Shown here piece by piece: positions 9,826 through 17,264 of a DNA stretch of 64,000 nucleotides. The notes under the pieces were generated by a model. It ran no database searches. It had not been told where the DNA came from and was given only the letters and a program-made list of their open reading frames with translations. Source of the stretch: Flavobacteriaceae bacterium (GTDB lineage Bacteria > Bacteroidota > Bacteroidia > Flavobacteriales > Flavobacteriaceae). The first letter of the stretch is position 1; each line of letters opens with the position of its first letter. Location: assembly GCA_029248885.1 (NCBI GenBank), contig JAQWIL010000017.1, positions 62,001 through 126,000 on the forward strand, written 5' to 3'. The position numbers and the translations under genes are program-made.

Positions 9826-9833
9826 CAAAACTA
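9826..9833 (-). promoter_or_regulatory. -7 element upstream of hemA
   Basis: On the minus strand this reads TAGTTTTG, an exact match to the Bacteroidota -7 consensus TAnnTTTG. It lies 25 bp upstream of the TTG start of hemA. No TTG sits at the usual -33 distance (the nearest is 13 bp away), so the call rests on the -7 element and position alone. Confidence 0.5.
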
Positions 9834-9928
9834 TTTTGGCAATCAGCAAAAAAATAACGCTAAAAGGACTTTTTATAACGCTTTGGGGTTCAAAACAGGT
9901 CTTTATCTTAGATTGAATATAAATAAGC

Positions 9929-9936
9929 TATGTTTG
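9929..9936 (+). promoter_or_regulatory. -7 element upstream of the AraC-type gene
   Basis: TATGTTTG matches TAnnTTTG exactly. It overlaps an upstream ATG (9930) that could otherwise be taken as the start of the regulator. If it is a promoter, that ATG is not transcribed and the ATG at 9966 is the real start. The -33 TTG is not at canonical spacing. Confidence 0.45.
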
Positions 9937-9965
9937 TATCAAATTTGCATGTTAAAAACAACGCT

Positions 9966-10832
9966 ATGGGAGTAGAACAAGTCAGTCAAATTGAAACGGG
10001 GATTTTGGTGTTGCAGTACGACAACAGCAGCTCCTCTGAGCAGGCCATCAGTCGCGAGGTGGACGTCAATTGCATACAGTTTCATTTTTGTTTTAAGGGT
10101 GGGGCGAGTTTTTTCTTCAATAATGCAAGTTATACCTTTCCACTAGCAGACGAGCATGTTTTACTTTTATACAACCCACAGCGTTCATTGCCGATGCAAG
10201 CTCGATTGGCGCCCCAAACCAAAATGATTAGCATCTTGATTTCAATTCAAAAGTTTCACGCGCTTTTTTCGCAAGAGGCCGAAACCATTTCTTTTCTCAA
10301 CGACGAAAACATCAATAAAAAATACTATCAAGATCAGATCATCAGCCCTGCCATGGCGGTGATTTTGAGTCAGATGTTTCAGCATGAACCCGATGCCTTG
10401 ATGGGTCACCTTTACCTTAAAGCCAAGGTGTATGAGTTGTTTAGTTTGTATTTCAACCCCGATAAACAATCCGATATTGCCCAATGTCCTTTTTTGGCAG
10501 ACGAGGAAAATGTTCGCAAAATCCACCGCGCCAAACAAATTGTGGTTGAGCGTATGGCAGAACCCCCGAGTTTGCCAGCACTAGCCGAGGAAGTGGGCAT
10601 CAGTCTAAAACGACTCAAAGATGGTTTTAAGCAACTCTATGGGGCTCCCGTTTTCCAGTTTTTACTTGATTATAAAATGGAAACTGCCCGACAAATGCTC
10701 AGCGACGGAAGTCAAAACGTCAACGAGGTTGGCTTGAAATTGGGCTATAGCACATCGAGTCATTTTATTGCTGCTTTTAAAAAGAAATACGGCACAACAC
10801 CCAAAAAATATATTATGTCATTATCTTCGTAA
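9966..10832 (+). CDS. AraC-family transcriptional regulator
   Basis: A 288-residue protein. The N-terminal half (to about residue 170) is a cupin-like sensor segment without a recognised ligand signature. The C-terminal 100 residues are a double helix-turn-helix: LPALAEEVGISLKRLKDGFK and VNEVGLKLGYSTSSHFIAAF, ending in the typical GTTPKKY. It lies between divergent hemA and downstream hemH (9-bp gap), so it is a natural candidate for controlling heme synthesis or responding to iron or heme. That role is inferred from position. Start 9966 is preferred because an exact -7 element covers the alternative ATG at 9930. Confidence 0.9.
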   Translation: MGVEQVSQIETGILVLQYDNSSSSEQAISREVDVNCIQFHFCFKGGASFFFNNASYTFPLADEHVLLLYNPQRSLPMQARLAPQTKMISILISIQKFHALFSQEAETISFLNDENINKKYYQDQIISPAMAVILSQMFQHEPDALMGHLYLKAKVYELFSLYFNPDKQSDIAQCPFLADEENVRKIHRAKQIVVERMAEPPSLPALAEEVGISLKRLKDGFKQLYGAPVFQFLLDYKMETARQMLSDGSQNVNEVGLKLGYSTSSHFIAAFKKKYGTTPKKYIMSLSS

Positions 10833-10841
10833 AAAAAAGCG

Positions 10842-11861
10842 ATGAAAGGAGTATTATTCGTCAATTTGGGGTCACCCGATAGCCCCGAACCCAAAGACGT
10901 TAAGCCATATCTTGAAGAATTTTTAATGGACGAACGGGTCATTGACGCACCCAAATGGTTGCGTACATTTTTGGTGAAAGGGATTATCCTGAACACCCGT
11001 CCTCGCCGATCGGCAAAGGCCTATAAAAAAATCTGGTGGGACGAGGGCTCGCCTCTGATTGTGTTGTCGGAGCGTTTACAAGCCAAAGTTCAACAAAACA
11101 CCTCCGTGCCTATCGCTTTGGCCATGCGATACGGAAAACCCAGCATCGCTACGGGGTTGGCAGAGCTTCACAGCCAAGGCGTTGATGAGGTTCTTTTGGT
11201 GCCGCTTTATCCCCAACATGCCATGGCAACAACGGAAACCATCATTGTTTTGGCGGAGCAAATTCGAGCCAAAGACTACCCCGATATGGTGTTTACCCAT
11301 CTCCCTGCTTTTTACAAGCATCCAGATTATATCCGGGTTTTATCCCAATCGATCCAAGAATTTTTACAAGAAAAAAACTGGGAACACATCTTGTTTTCCT
11401 ATCACGGGATTCCCGAAAGACATTTGCGTAAAACAGATATCACCAAATCGCATTGTAAGCCGGACCAATCTTGCTGTCAAACCCCTTCTGTGGCGCACGA
11501 ATATTGTTATCGCCATCAGTGTTATGAAACCACCCGTTTGGTCGCGGATTATTTGGAGTTAAAGCCAGGTACTTTCTCCACTTCCTTTCAGTCTCGATTG
11601 GCGGGCGACAAATGGCTCGACCCATATACCGATAAGACCATCGAAAGCTTTGCCAAAACAGGCACAAAGGATATGGCAGTTGTCACTCCTGCTTTTGTTT
11701 CCGACTGTTTGGAGACTTTGGAGGAAATTGGCATGGAAGCCGTTGAAGATTTTGAAGACAATGGGGGTGAAAACCTTCATGTCGTTCCCTGTATCAATGA
11801 TCGTGACGAATGGGTCAAAGTGCTCAGTCGCTGGATTGATGAGTGGGCGGTGGCGTCTTAG
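10842..11861 (+). CDS. hemH: Ferrochelatase
   Basis: Inserts Fe2+ into protoporphyrin IX. The N-terminus GVLFVNLGSPDSPEP is the family signature. FSYHGIPERHL holds the catalytic histidine, and VSDCLETLEEIGMEA the conserved acidic face. A cysteine-rich stretch near residues 203-228 (CKPDQSCC ... YCYRHQCYET) is common in Bacteroidota ferrochelatases; it might hold an iron-sulfur cluster, which I infer only. Length 339 residues is normal. It starts 9 bp after the AraC-type gene and is probably cotranscribed with it. Confidence 0.97.
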   Translation: MKGVLFVNLGSPDSPEPKDVKPYLEEFLMDERVIDAPKWLRTFLVKGIILNTRPRRSAKAYKKIWWDEGSPLIVLSERLQAKVQQNTSVPIALAMRYGKPSIATGLAELHSQGVDEVLLVPLYPQHAMATTETIIVLAEQIRAKDYPDMVFTHLPAFYKHPDYIRVLSQSIQEFLQEKNWEHILFSYHGIPERHLRKTDITKSHCKPDQSCCQTPSVAHEYCYRHQCYETTRLVADYLELKPGTFSTSFQSRLAGDKWLDPYTDKTIESFAKTGTKDMAVVTPAFVSDCLETLEEIGMEAVEDFEDNGGENLHVVPCINDRDEWVKVLSRWIDEWAVAS

Positions 11862-11900
11862 TTGCGGATTTATCCCTATTTTTAAATCCAATTCAAAAGG

Positions 11901-12437
11901 ATGGAATACAACTATATCAAGGCCTTACATTTGATTTTTGTCATCACTTGGTTTGCTGGACTGTTTTACATCCCACGCTTGTTTATTTATCATATTGAAG
12001 CCACGCAAAAAGACAGTCATCAAGCAGCGGTACTCGTGCCACAACTCAAGTTGATGGCGCGCCGTTTGTGGACAATTATTTGTTGGCCTTCTGCCATACT
12101 CGCCACGGGCTTTGCCATTTGGCTTTTGGTGCTCAACCCTGGGCTACTCCTAATGCAGTGGATGTTGATCAAGCTCGGATTTGTGGGGCTGCTGTTGATA
12201 TATCACCTCATCACTCACCAGATGTATCGCGCACTCCAACGAAATCAGATTCGGTATACTTCCAACTTTATGCGTTTATGGAATGAAGGGGCTACTATTT
12301 TGTTGTTTGCCATTGTTTTCTTGGCGATTCTTAAAACGAGTTTTGACTGGGTGTATGGACTTGTTGGGCTTCTCGCTTTGGGAATTCTTTTGATGCTTGG
12401 TATCCGACTCTACAAGCGGATGCGTAATCAAGATTGA
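11901..12437 (+). CDS. hemJ: Protoporphyrinogen oxidase, HemJ type
   Basis: A 178-residue membrane protein with about five hydrophobic segments. The first, KALHLIFVITWFAGLFYIPR followed by LFIYH, is the hallmark of the HemJ (UPF0093) family, which oxidises protoporphyrinogen IX to protoporphyrin IX in bacteria lacking HemY or HemG. Placement 39 bp after hemH supports this function. In other annotations this family also appears as 'CopD-like' because of its fold. The kinase gene starts one base after its stop codon. Confidence 0.9.
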   Translation: MEYNYIKALHLIFVITWFAGLFYIPRLFIYHIEATQKDSHQAAVLVPQLKLMARRLWTIICWPSAILATGFAIWLLVLNPGLLLMQWMLIKLGFVGLLLIYHLITHQMYRALQRNQIRYTSNFMRLWNEGATILLFAIVFLAILKTSFDWVYGLVGLLALGILLMLGIRLYKRMRNQD

Positions 12438-12438
12438 T

Positions 12439-13893
12439 ATGCGACCAAAACTGTCCTTACGCGCACGTATTTTCACAGCAATGATCTCTTTGGTGCTCAT
12501 CGCATCCGTTCTCATTGCGGGGGTGACCATCTATCAATACCGAGAGCAGTCCAACCAATATCACGAACAACGACTTCAGCGTAAAGAAGCGCAGTTGCAA
12601 ACCAGAATCGAGTATATTCTCAGCCAGTCGCCCTTTCCCAATCGACAGCAATTCTTGGACTCTATTTTTGGGGAAGTGGTGTTTCAAATTGCGGATGAAC
12701 AAAATGTCAATTTTCGCATTTACAACACCGAGGGAACGCTCATCACCAACACCCAACTTCCCGCCACAGATGGAAAGGCATCTATTACAGAGTCAACACT
12801 CGCCATACTTCGTCAAAACCCCACTACAAACTATGTAGAAATCACGGAAGATGGACAAAGTCAAAACCGTTCGTCCTATTCCTTTATCAGCAATGAAAGT
12901 GGTGTGGCGATTGGCGTTCTCAACTTGTCTTATGTCGATGATGATTCGCTTAGCGCAATGGAGTTACAAAACTTCCTCTCTCGGTTGATGCAGGTGTATT
13001 TATTTATCCTCGGCGTGGCGATTATACTGGCCTATGTGGTATCTCGTTTTATCACCAAATCTTTGGAGGAAATCAGCGACAAAATTACCCAAACCGCCTT
13101 GAGTGCGGCCAATCAAAAAATTGATCTCAACCCCCCGGGAAAAGAACTCTCCAAACTGATAAACGCTTACAATGACATGGTCGATCAACTCGCCGAAAGT
13201 GCGGTTCGCCTTGCCAAGAGCGAACGCGAACAAGCATGGCGCGAGATGGCCAAACAAGTGGCGCATGAAATCAAAAATCCATTGACGCCCATGCGTTTGA
13301 GTGTGCAGAGTTTTGAGCAGCAGTTTGATCCCACAGATCCCTCGGCGCCCAAAAAAATAGAAGAGTTTTCCACCACCCTGATCCATCAAATCGACACCCT
13401 GAGTACCATTGCCTCTGCCTTTTCCAATTTTGCAGAAATGCCAGTACAAGAACCCGAATTATTGGATGTGGTCAAAATTACCCGGCTTGGCATGGATATT
13501 TTTACGGAGAAATACATCGTTTTTGAAGCCCCAAATGAACCCTTGTTTGCGCGTCTCGACAGAACCCAGCTCATTCGCATTTTGACCAACCTTGTCAAAA
13601 ATGCAATTCAGGCCTGTGATGATGTCCCCGAACCATCGGTTTTTGTGCGGGTACAAAAGAAAAATGATAAGGTTTGCATTGGCGTGACCGACAATGGTCA
13701 TGGCATCACACAAGAGCATATTGCCAAAATTTTTGAACCCAAATTCACCACCAAAACCAGTGGAATGGGTCTGGGATTGGCCATGGTGAAAAACATTGTA
13801 CAGACCTACGACGGACAAATTGAGGTGAAATCAAGCACGCCCAAAGGAACAAGCTTTCGCGTTTGGTTACCCTTAGTAAACGCAGCGAAATGA
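12439..13893 (+). CDS. Sensor histidine kinase, NtrY-like
   Basis: A 484-residue inner-membrane kinase. TM1 is at about residues 8-30, followed by an extracytoplasmic sensor to about residue 172 and TM2 (VYLFILGVAIILAYVV). A HAMP segment comes next, then the H-box WREMAKQVAHEIKNPLTPMR, N-box TNLVKNAIQACDD, G1 VTDNGHGI and G2 SGMGLGLAMV. The H-box wording is that of NtrY-type kinases. I chose ATG 12439, one base after hemJ, over an in-frame upstream GTG inside hemJ. There is no adjacent response regulator, so it is an orphan. Its stop overlaps the next start (ATGA). Confidence 0.93.
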   Translation: MRPKLSLRARIFTAMISLVLIASVLIAGVTIYQYREQSNQYHEQRLQRKEAQLQTRIEYILSQSPFPNRQQFLDSIFGEVVFQIADEQNVNFRIYNTEGTLITNTQLPATDGKASITESTLAILRQNPTTNYVEITEDGQSQNRSSYSFISNESGVAIGVLNLSYVDDDSLSAMELQNFLSRLMQVYLFILGVAIILAYVVSRFITKSLEEISDKITQTALSAANQKIDLNPPGKELSKLINAYNDMVDQLAESAVRLAKSEREQAWREMAKQVAHEIKNPLTPMRLSVQSFEQQFDPTDPSAPKKIEEFSTTLIHQIDTLSTIASAFSNFAEMPVQEPELLDVVKITRLGMDIFTEKYIVFEAPNEPLFARLDRTQLIRILTNLVKNAIQACDDVPEPSVFVRVQKKNDKVCIGVTDNGHGITQEHIAKIFEPKFTTKTSGMGLGLAMVKNIVQTYDGQIEVKSSTPKGTSFRVWLPLVNAAK

Positions 13894-14663
13894 AATACAA
13901 AACATTGAAAGTTAACGTCCAAAAGCGGCTGGGTTGGATTACAATCAACAGACCAAAAAAATTGAATGCGCTCAATCGAGAAACCCTATCCGAACTGCAT
14001 CACGCTTTGGCGATTTTGGAAGAAGACAATAAGGTTCGCTTGCTTGTGATTCGTGGAGCAGGAGACACGGCTTTTGTGGCAGGCGCCGACATTCGAGAAC
14101 TTGCTGAACTTTCGCCTGACGAAGGAGCAGCCTTTGCCCAACAGGGGAATCAACAGGTATTTGACTATATCGAACACTACAACAAGCCCGTGATTGCGGC
14201 GGTCAATGGCTATGCTCTGGGCGGCGGATTGGAATTGGCGATGGCTTGTCATTTACGGGTCTTTGCCGACACGACCAAGGTTGGCATGCCCGAAACGAGT
14301 TTGGGATTGATACCTGGCTATGGGGGCACCCAACGCTTGCCACAGCTCGTTGGGCGTGGCCGCGCGATGGAACTTCTTTTGACGGGAGACATGATCGATG
14401 CCCAACGTGCCTATGAGATTGGACTTGCCAATGCCGTCTGTTCACCAAAGGAACTCGACACCAAGGTTTTAGAACTTGCAGCAGCCATTCTAAAAAATGC
14501 ACCAGAAGCACAACAGCAACTTTTGGCAGCGGTTCGTGCGGGATATGACCCTCAAACCGATGGCTATATAGCGGAAAACGAGGGATTTGGTGCGTGTTTT
14601 GAAACCGACAATTTTAGGCAAGGCACGAGTGCTTTTTTACAGAAGAGAAAACCCAAATTTTAA
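13890..14663 (+). CDS. Enoyl-CoA hydratase/isomerase family protein
   Basis: A 257-residue crotonase-fold enzyme. VAGADIREL is the first oxyanion-hole segment and AVNGYALGGGLELAMACH the second, carrying one catalytic glutamate. PETSLGLIPGYGGTQRL carries the other glutamate. This pattern is that of true enoyl-CoA hydratases (crotonase), acting in beta-oxidation or butyryl-CoA metabolism in the cytoplasm. The exact chain length is not readable. Start ATG 13890 overlaps the kinase stop; an upstream in-frame GTG is unlikely. The 3' end overlaps the convergent acyltransferase stop by four bases. Confidence 0.93.
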   Translation: MKYKTLKVNVQKRLGWITINRPKKLNALNRETLSELHHALAILEEDNKVRLLVIRGAGDTAFVAGADIRELAELSPDEGAAFAQQGNQQVFDYIEHYNKPVIAAVNGYALGGGLELAMACHLRVFADTTKVGMPETSLGLIPGYGGTQRLPQLVGRGRAMELLLTGDMIDAQRAYEIGLANAVCSPKELDTKVLELAAAILKNAPEAQQQLLAAVRAGYDPQTDGYIAENEGFGACFETDNFRQGTSAFLQKRKPKF

Positions 14664-15394
14664 TCCTCGATTCCCCCGACAATGATTTGCTCTACACGGG
14701 CTGCCAATTCATTTGCTTTTTGATCTTTGACAGGGATGGGCTCATGTACGGTAAACCGCATCGTGACGCCGGGCATCATCGGGAAATTTCCCCATTTCAT
14801 CAACTTCCAAGAGTGGCTGATGCTCACGGGAAGTACCACGGCTTCGGGCATATTTTCGAAAAGAGTCACCAGACCGCCCAAACGAAATCGGCGAGGTGTT
14901 GCTGAGCCAGATCGAGAGCCTTCAGGGAAAATGATGGTGCTGTGTTTAGTACGGTTGAGAGTATTGGCATAGTCTTCTATGGCAACAAGGGCGTCTTTGG
15001 CTTTGGCACGATCGATCAGCAATGACCCACCGTGGCGGAGGTTAAAGGAGACAGACGGAATGCCTTTACCGAGTTCTTTTTTGCTTATAAATTTAGGGTG
15101 GATTTTTCGCAAATACCAGATCAGGGGCGGGATATCGTATAAGCTTTGGTGATTGCACACAATGATATGGGGTTGGCTGTTTTGGAGTTTGTAGGGATTG
15201 GTAAAGCGAACCCGTGTCCCGATCAGACCCAAACAACCGATGAGGGTTGCGTTGAGGACATCCACACTTCGTTTATGGGCACGATAGCCAAAGCCATAGT
15301 GGCAAACCCATTGTATGGCATGAAACACGAGTAGCGTCGTGAAAAAAGCCAAGTAATAGATGACCGTTAGCGGAAAAGCCAGCGCTTTGCGCAT
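14660..15394 (-). CDS. plsC: 1-acyl-sn-glycerol-3-phosphate acyltransferase
   Basis: Acylates lysophosphatidate to phosphatidate in phospholipid synthesis at the inner membrane. The 244-residue protein has an N-terminal hydrophobic anchor (residues 5-30), the H-x4-D motif NHQSLYD, the FPEGSRS substrate-binding motif and the LPVSISHSW motif III. The start is 6 bp after the bacilliredoxin stop, so it is probably in the same minus-strand operon. Confidence 0.92.
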   Translation of the reverse strand: MRKALAFPLTVIYYLAFFTTLLVFHAIQWVCHYGFGYRAHKRSVDVLNATLIGCLGLIGTRVRFTNPYKLQNSQPHIIVCNHQSLYDIPPLIWYLRKIHPKFISKKELGKGIPSVSFNLRHGGSLLIDRAKAKDALVAIEDYANTLNRTKHSTIIFPEGSRSGSATPRRFRLGGLVTLFENMPEAVVLPVSISHSWKLMKWGNFPMMPGVTMRFTVHEPIPVKDQKANELAARVEQIIVGGIED

Positions 15395-15400
15395 GTGAGT

Positions 15401-15811
15401 TTAGCAATGGGTGTTGTAGGCCTCGATGAGGTTTTCGGCAATGAGTTCGGCGGGGCGTCCCTCAATGTGATGCCGTTCCAGCATATGAACCAACTCTCCA
15501 TCTTTAAATAAGGCAATGCTTGGGGAAGAGGGAGGGAATGGCACCATTTGCTGGCGAGCAGCGTCTGTGGCTTCACGATCAACCCCAGCAAAAACGGTTG
15601 TGAGTTGATCGGGATTTTTTTCATTGGCGAGTGACATACGCACACCCGGACGGGCATTAGCAGCGGCACAGCCACAAACCGAATTGACAACCACTAGGGT
15701 TGTTCCTTCTTTGGCAAGGGCAGCATCTACTTCCGAGGCATCGGCAAGTTCATCAAAACCTACGGCTTTGAGCTCGTCTCTCATCGGTTGAACCATTTCA
15801 GCTGGATACAT
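15401..15811 (-). CDS. Bacilliredoxin, BrxA/BrxB (YphP/YqiW) family
   Basis: A 136-residue thioredoxin-fold protein. The motif SVCGCAAANARPG carries the C-G-C active site of the family. The C-terminal half has the VPFPPSSPSIALFKDGELV stretch (cis-proline region) and HHIEGR. In Firmicutes these proteins remove bacillithiol from thiols; Bacteroidota members are common, and several members of the phylum make bacillithiol. Start ATG 15811. It is read together with plsC. Confidence 0.92.
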   Translation of the reverse strand: MYPAEMVQPMRDELKAVGFDELADASEVDAALAKEGTTLVVVNSVCGCAAANARPGVRMSLANEKNPDQLTTVFAGVDREATDAARQQMVPFPPSSPSIALFKDGELVHMLERHHIEGRPAELIAENLIEAYNTHC

Positions 15812-15856
15812 AGCAAATCGTTTTAGGTCACAAATATAAGCAGAAAATGGGTTAGT

Positions 15857-16321
15857 CTAGTCAGAAAAGATACAGCGAAAATGATGACAAACGACCGCAA
15901 AATCGTCTGTAACCTCGCTTTTATCACAGTTCATTTCACGGGCATAATAACTGCGATGTACTCGTTGCCATTCGGCCAATGAGCGGTCGCCTTCTCCTTC
16001 GGCAAAGGCAAAAGCAGCATCGACTTGGCCAAAGGGAACGACCAGAAAAGCGGTGGTTTGAATCACCGCTTGGGGCTCACCGTCCCAGTTGGTCACTACA
16101 AAATATTCCCCGATACGGGGGAGTGCTTCTTTGTGTTTGTCAAACCACCATTTCGAAGGGGCGGTGGCTTGTTTGATGCCTGCAACGACCAGTGCTGCAC
16201 AACTGTCGGCATCATGTCGATTGTCACAAAAATAAAATGCATCAGGGCAAGGGCGATTGTCGATCCCTTGGGACTTTACAAACCGCTTCCAAAAGGCATC
16301 AATAGCGGGTGTTGGTTTCAT
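15857..16321 (-). CDS. ASCH-domain protein
   Basis: A 154-residue single-domain protein. The pattern GIKQATAPSKWW, GEYFVVTNWDGEPQAVIQTT and the terminal EGEGDRSLAEWQRVH is that of the ASCH family, a PUA-like beta-barrel thought to bind RNA or nucleosides. One member, E. coli YqfB, hydrolyses N4-acetylcytidine. No more specific role can be read. Its ATG overlaps the PhzF stop by four bases, indicating coupling. Confidence 0.88.
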   Translation of the reverse strand: MKPTPAIDAFWKRFVKSQGIDNRPCPDAFYFCDNRHDADSCAALVVAGIKQATAPSKWWFDKHKEALPRIGEYFVVTNWDGEPQAVIQTTAFLVVPFGQVDAAFAFAEGEGDRSLAEWQRVHRSYYAREMNCDKSEVTDDFAVVCHHFRCIFSD

Positions 16322-17115
16322 AAACTGTCTGCAGTCGAGAAGGTACCTGCAGAGAAAGTCCGCGCGAGTCCACTCACCTGTACACGCTCGCCTTGGTCTT
16401 CACACCAAAGCTCTCCTCCACGGGCGGAGCATTGGCGGGCATGAAGAGTGGATTTGTTGAGCCGTTTGGCCCAGTATGGCACGAGGGTACAATGTGCCGA
16501 GCCAGTTACGGGGTCTTCCAATATTGTGGCTTGGGGTGTAAAAAAGCGAGAGACAAAATCGTGCTTGTCTCCTGGAGCGGTCACAATCACCCCACCGGGA
16601 CTCAGGTTGATTTGGTCAAACACCGAACGGTCGATGTGTAGGGATTCGATTTCGGCTTGGGTGTCATACACCAACAAATAATCTCGGGCTTTATAGACGG
16701 ATTGGGGTTGTATGGACAGGGCTTTTGCGATGACTTCAGGCAACTCGCTCACTGCTCCTGGGCGAGCGGGCAGATCGAGCTGATAACGTTCTTGGTGTAC
16801 CGTGACATAGAGCGACCCACTTTGGGTCGTAAAATGAATGGGTTGGGTGGTATAGTTACGATGTTCGATTAGGCAATGGGCGGTGGCGAGGGTGGCATGT
16901 CCGCACAAATCGATTTCGTGATCGGGAGTAAACCAACGCAGCGCAACGTTCGTGCCTTGCTCAATAAAAAAGGCCGTTTCGGCAACTGCATTTTGTTTGG
17001 CGATGGCCAGCATTAATTCGTCAGGGAGCCAAGCCGTTAGGGGAACCACACAGGCCGAATTGCCCCCAAAGGGGTCTTGGCTAAACGCATTGATTTGGTA
17101 GATCGGGTATCGCAT
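16318..17115 (-). CDS. PhzF-family isomerase/epimerase-like protein
   Basis: A 265-residue protein with the two-lobed PhzF pattern. N-terminal: INAFSQDPFGGNSACVVPL, then AVAETAFF with the conserved catalytic glutamate, and DLCGHATLATAH. C-terminal: LSPGGVIVTAPG and EDPVTGSAHCTLVPYW. PhzF proper isomerises a phenazine precursor, but most relatives in bacteria without phenazine genes are of unknown substrate; no phenazine genes are seen here. I chose ATG 17115 (MRYPIYQ); a start five codons upstream is possible. Confidence 0.9.
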   Translation of the reverse strand: MRYPIYQINAFSQDPFGGNSACVVPLTAWLPDELMLAIAKQNAVAETAFFIEQGTNVALRWFTPDHEIDLCGHATLATAHCLIEHRNYTTQPIHFTTQSGSLYVTVHQERYQLDLPARPGAVSELPEVIAKALSIQPQSVYKARDYLLVYDTQAEIESLHIDRSVFDQINLSPGGVIVTAPGDKHDFVSRFFTPQATILEDPVTGSAHCTLVPYWAKRLNKSTLHARQCSARGGELWCEDQGERVQVSGLARTFSAGTFSTADSL

Positions 17116-17211
17116 GAACGAAAGGTACAAATTTTATCGACTTGACCGAATCTTATGCCCATTGATTACCCGAAAGAAAGAAAATAAAAAAAAGGGGGGC
17201 AGGGTAGGTTG

Positions 17212-17243
17212 TTTGGTATTTTACCAATAATTGGTTTACTTTG
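17212..17243 (+). promoter_or_regulatory. Bacteroidota-type promoter for the VCBS-repeat gene
   Basis: A TTTG at 17212-17215 (-33 element) is separated by 20 bp from TTACTTTG at 17236-17243, which matches TAnnTTTG except at one position. The ATG lies 21 bp downstream. Spacing and position are right for a sigma-A promoter of this phylum. Confidence 0.55.
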
Positions 17244-17264
17244 CTTCAACAAATCTTACTTATT

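Noticed and set aside
9930-9965. ATG at 9930 as start of the AraC-type gene
   Set aside because: An exact TAnnTTTG element overlaps it, and the extra residues (FVSNLHVKNNA) do not look like part of the sensor domain.
16318-17115. Phenazine biosynthesis locus
   Set aside because: Only a PhzF-family protein is present. No other phz genes are nearby, and the family is widespread without phenazine production.
17151-17200. A/G-rich tract after the PhzF gene as terminator or origin element
   Set aside because: It has no stem and no repeated box; it is just a purine-rich stretch upstream of the next promoter.
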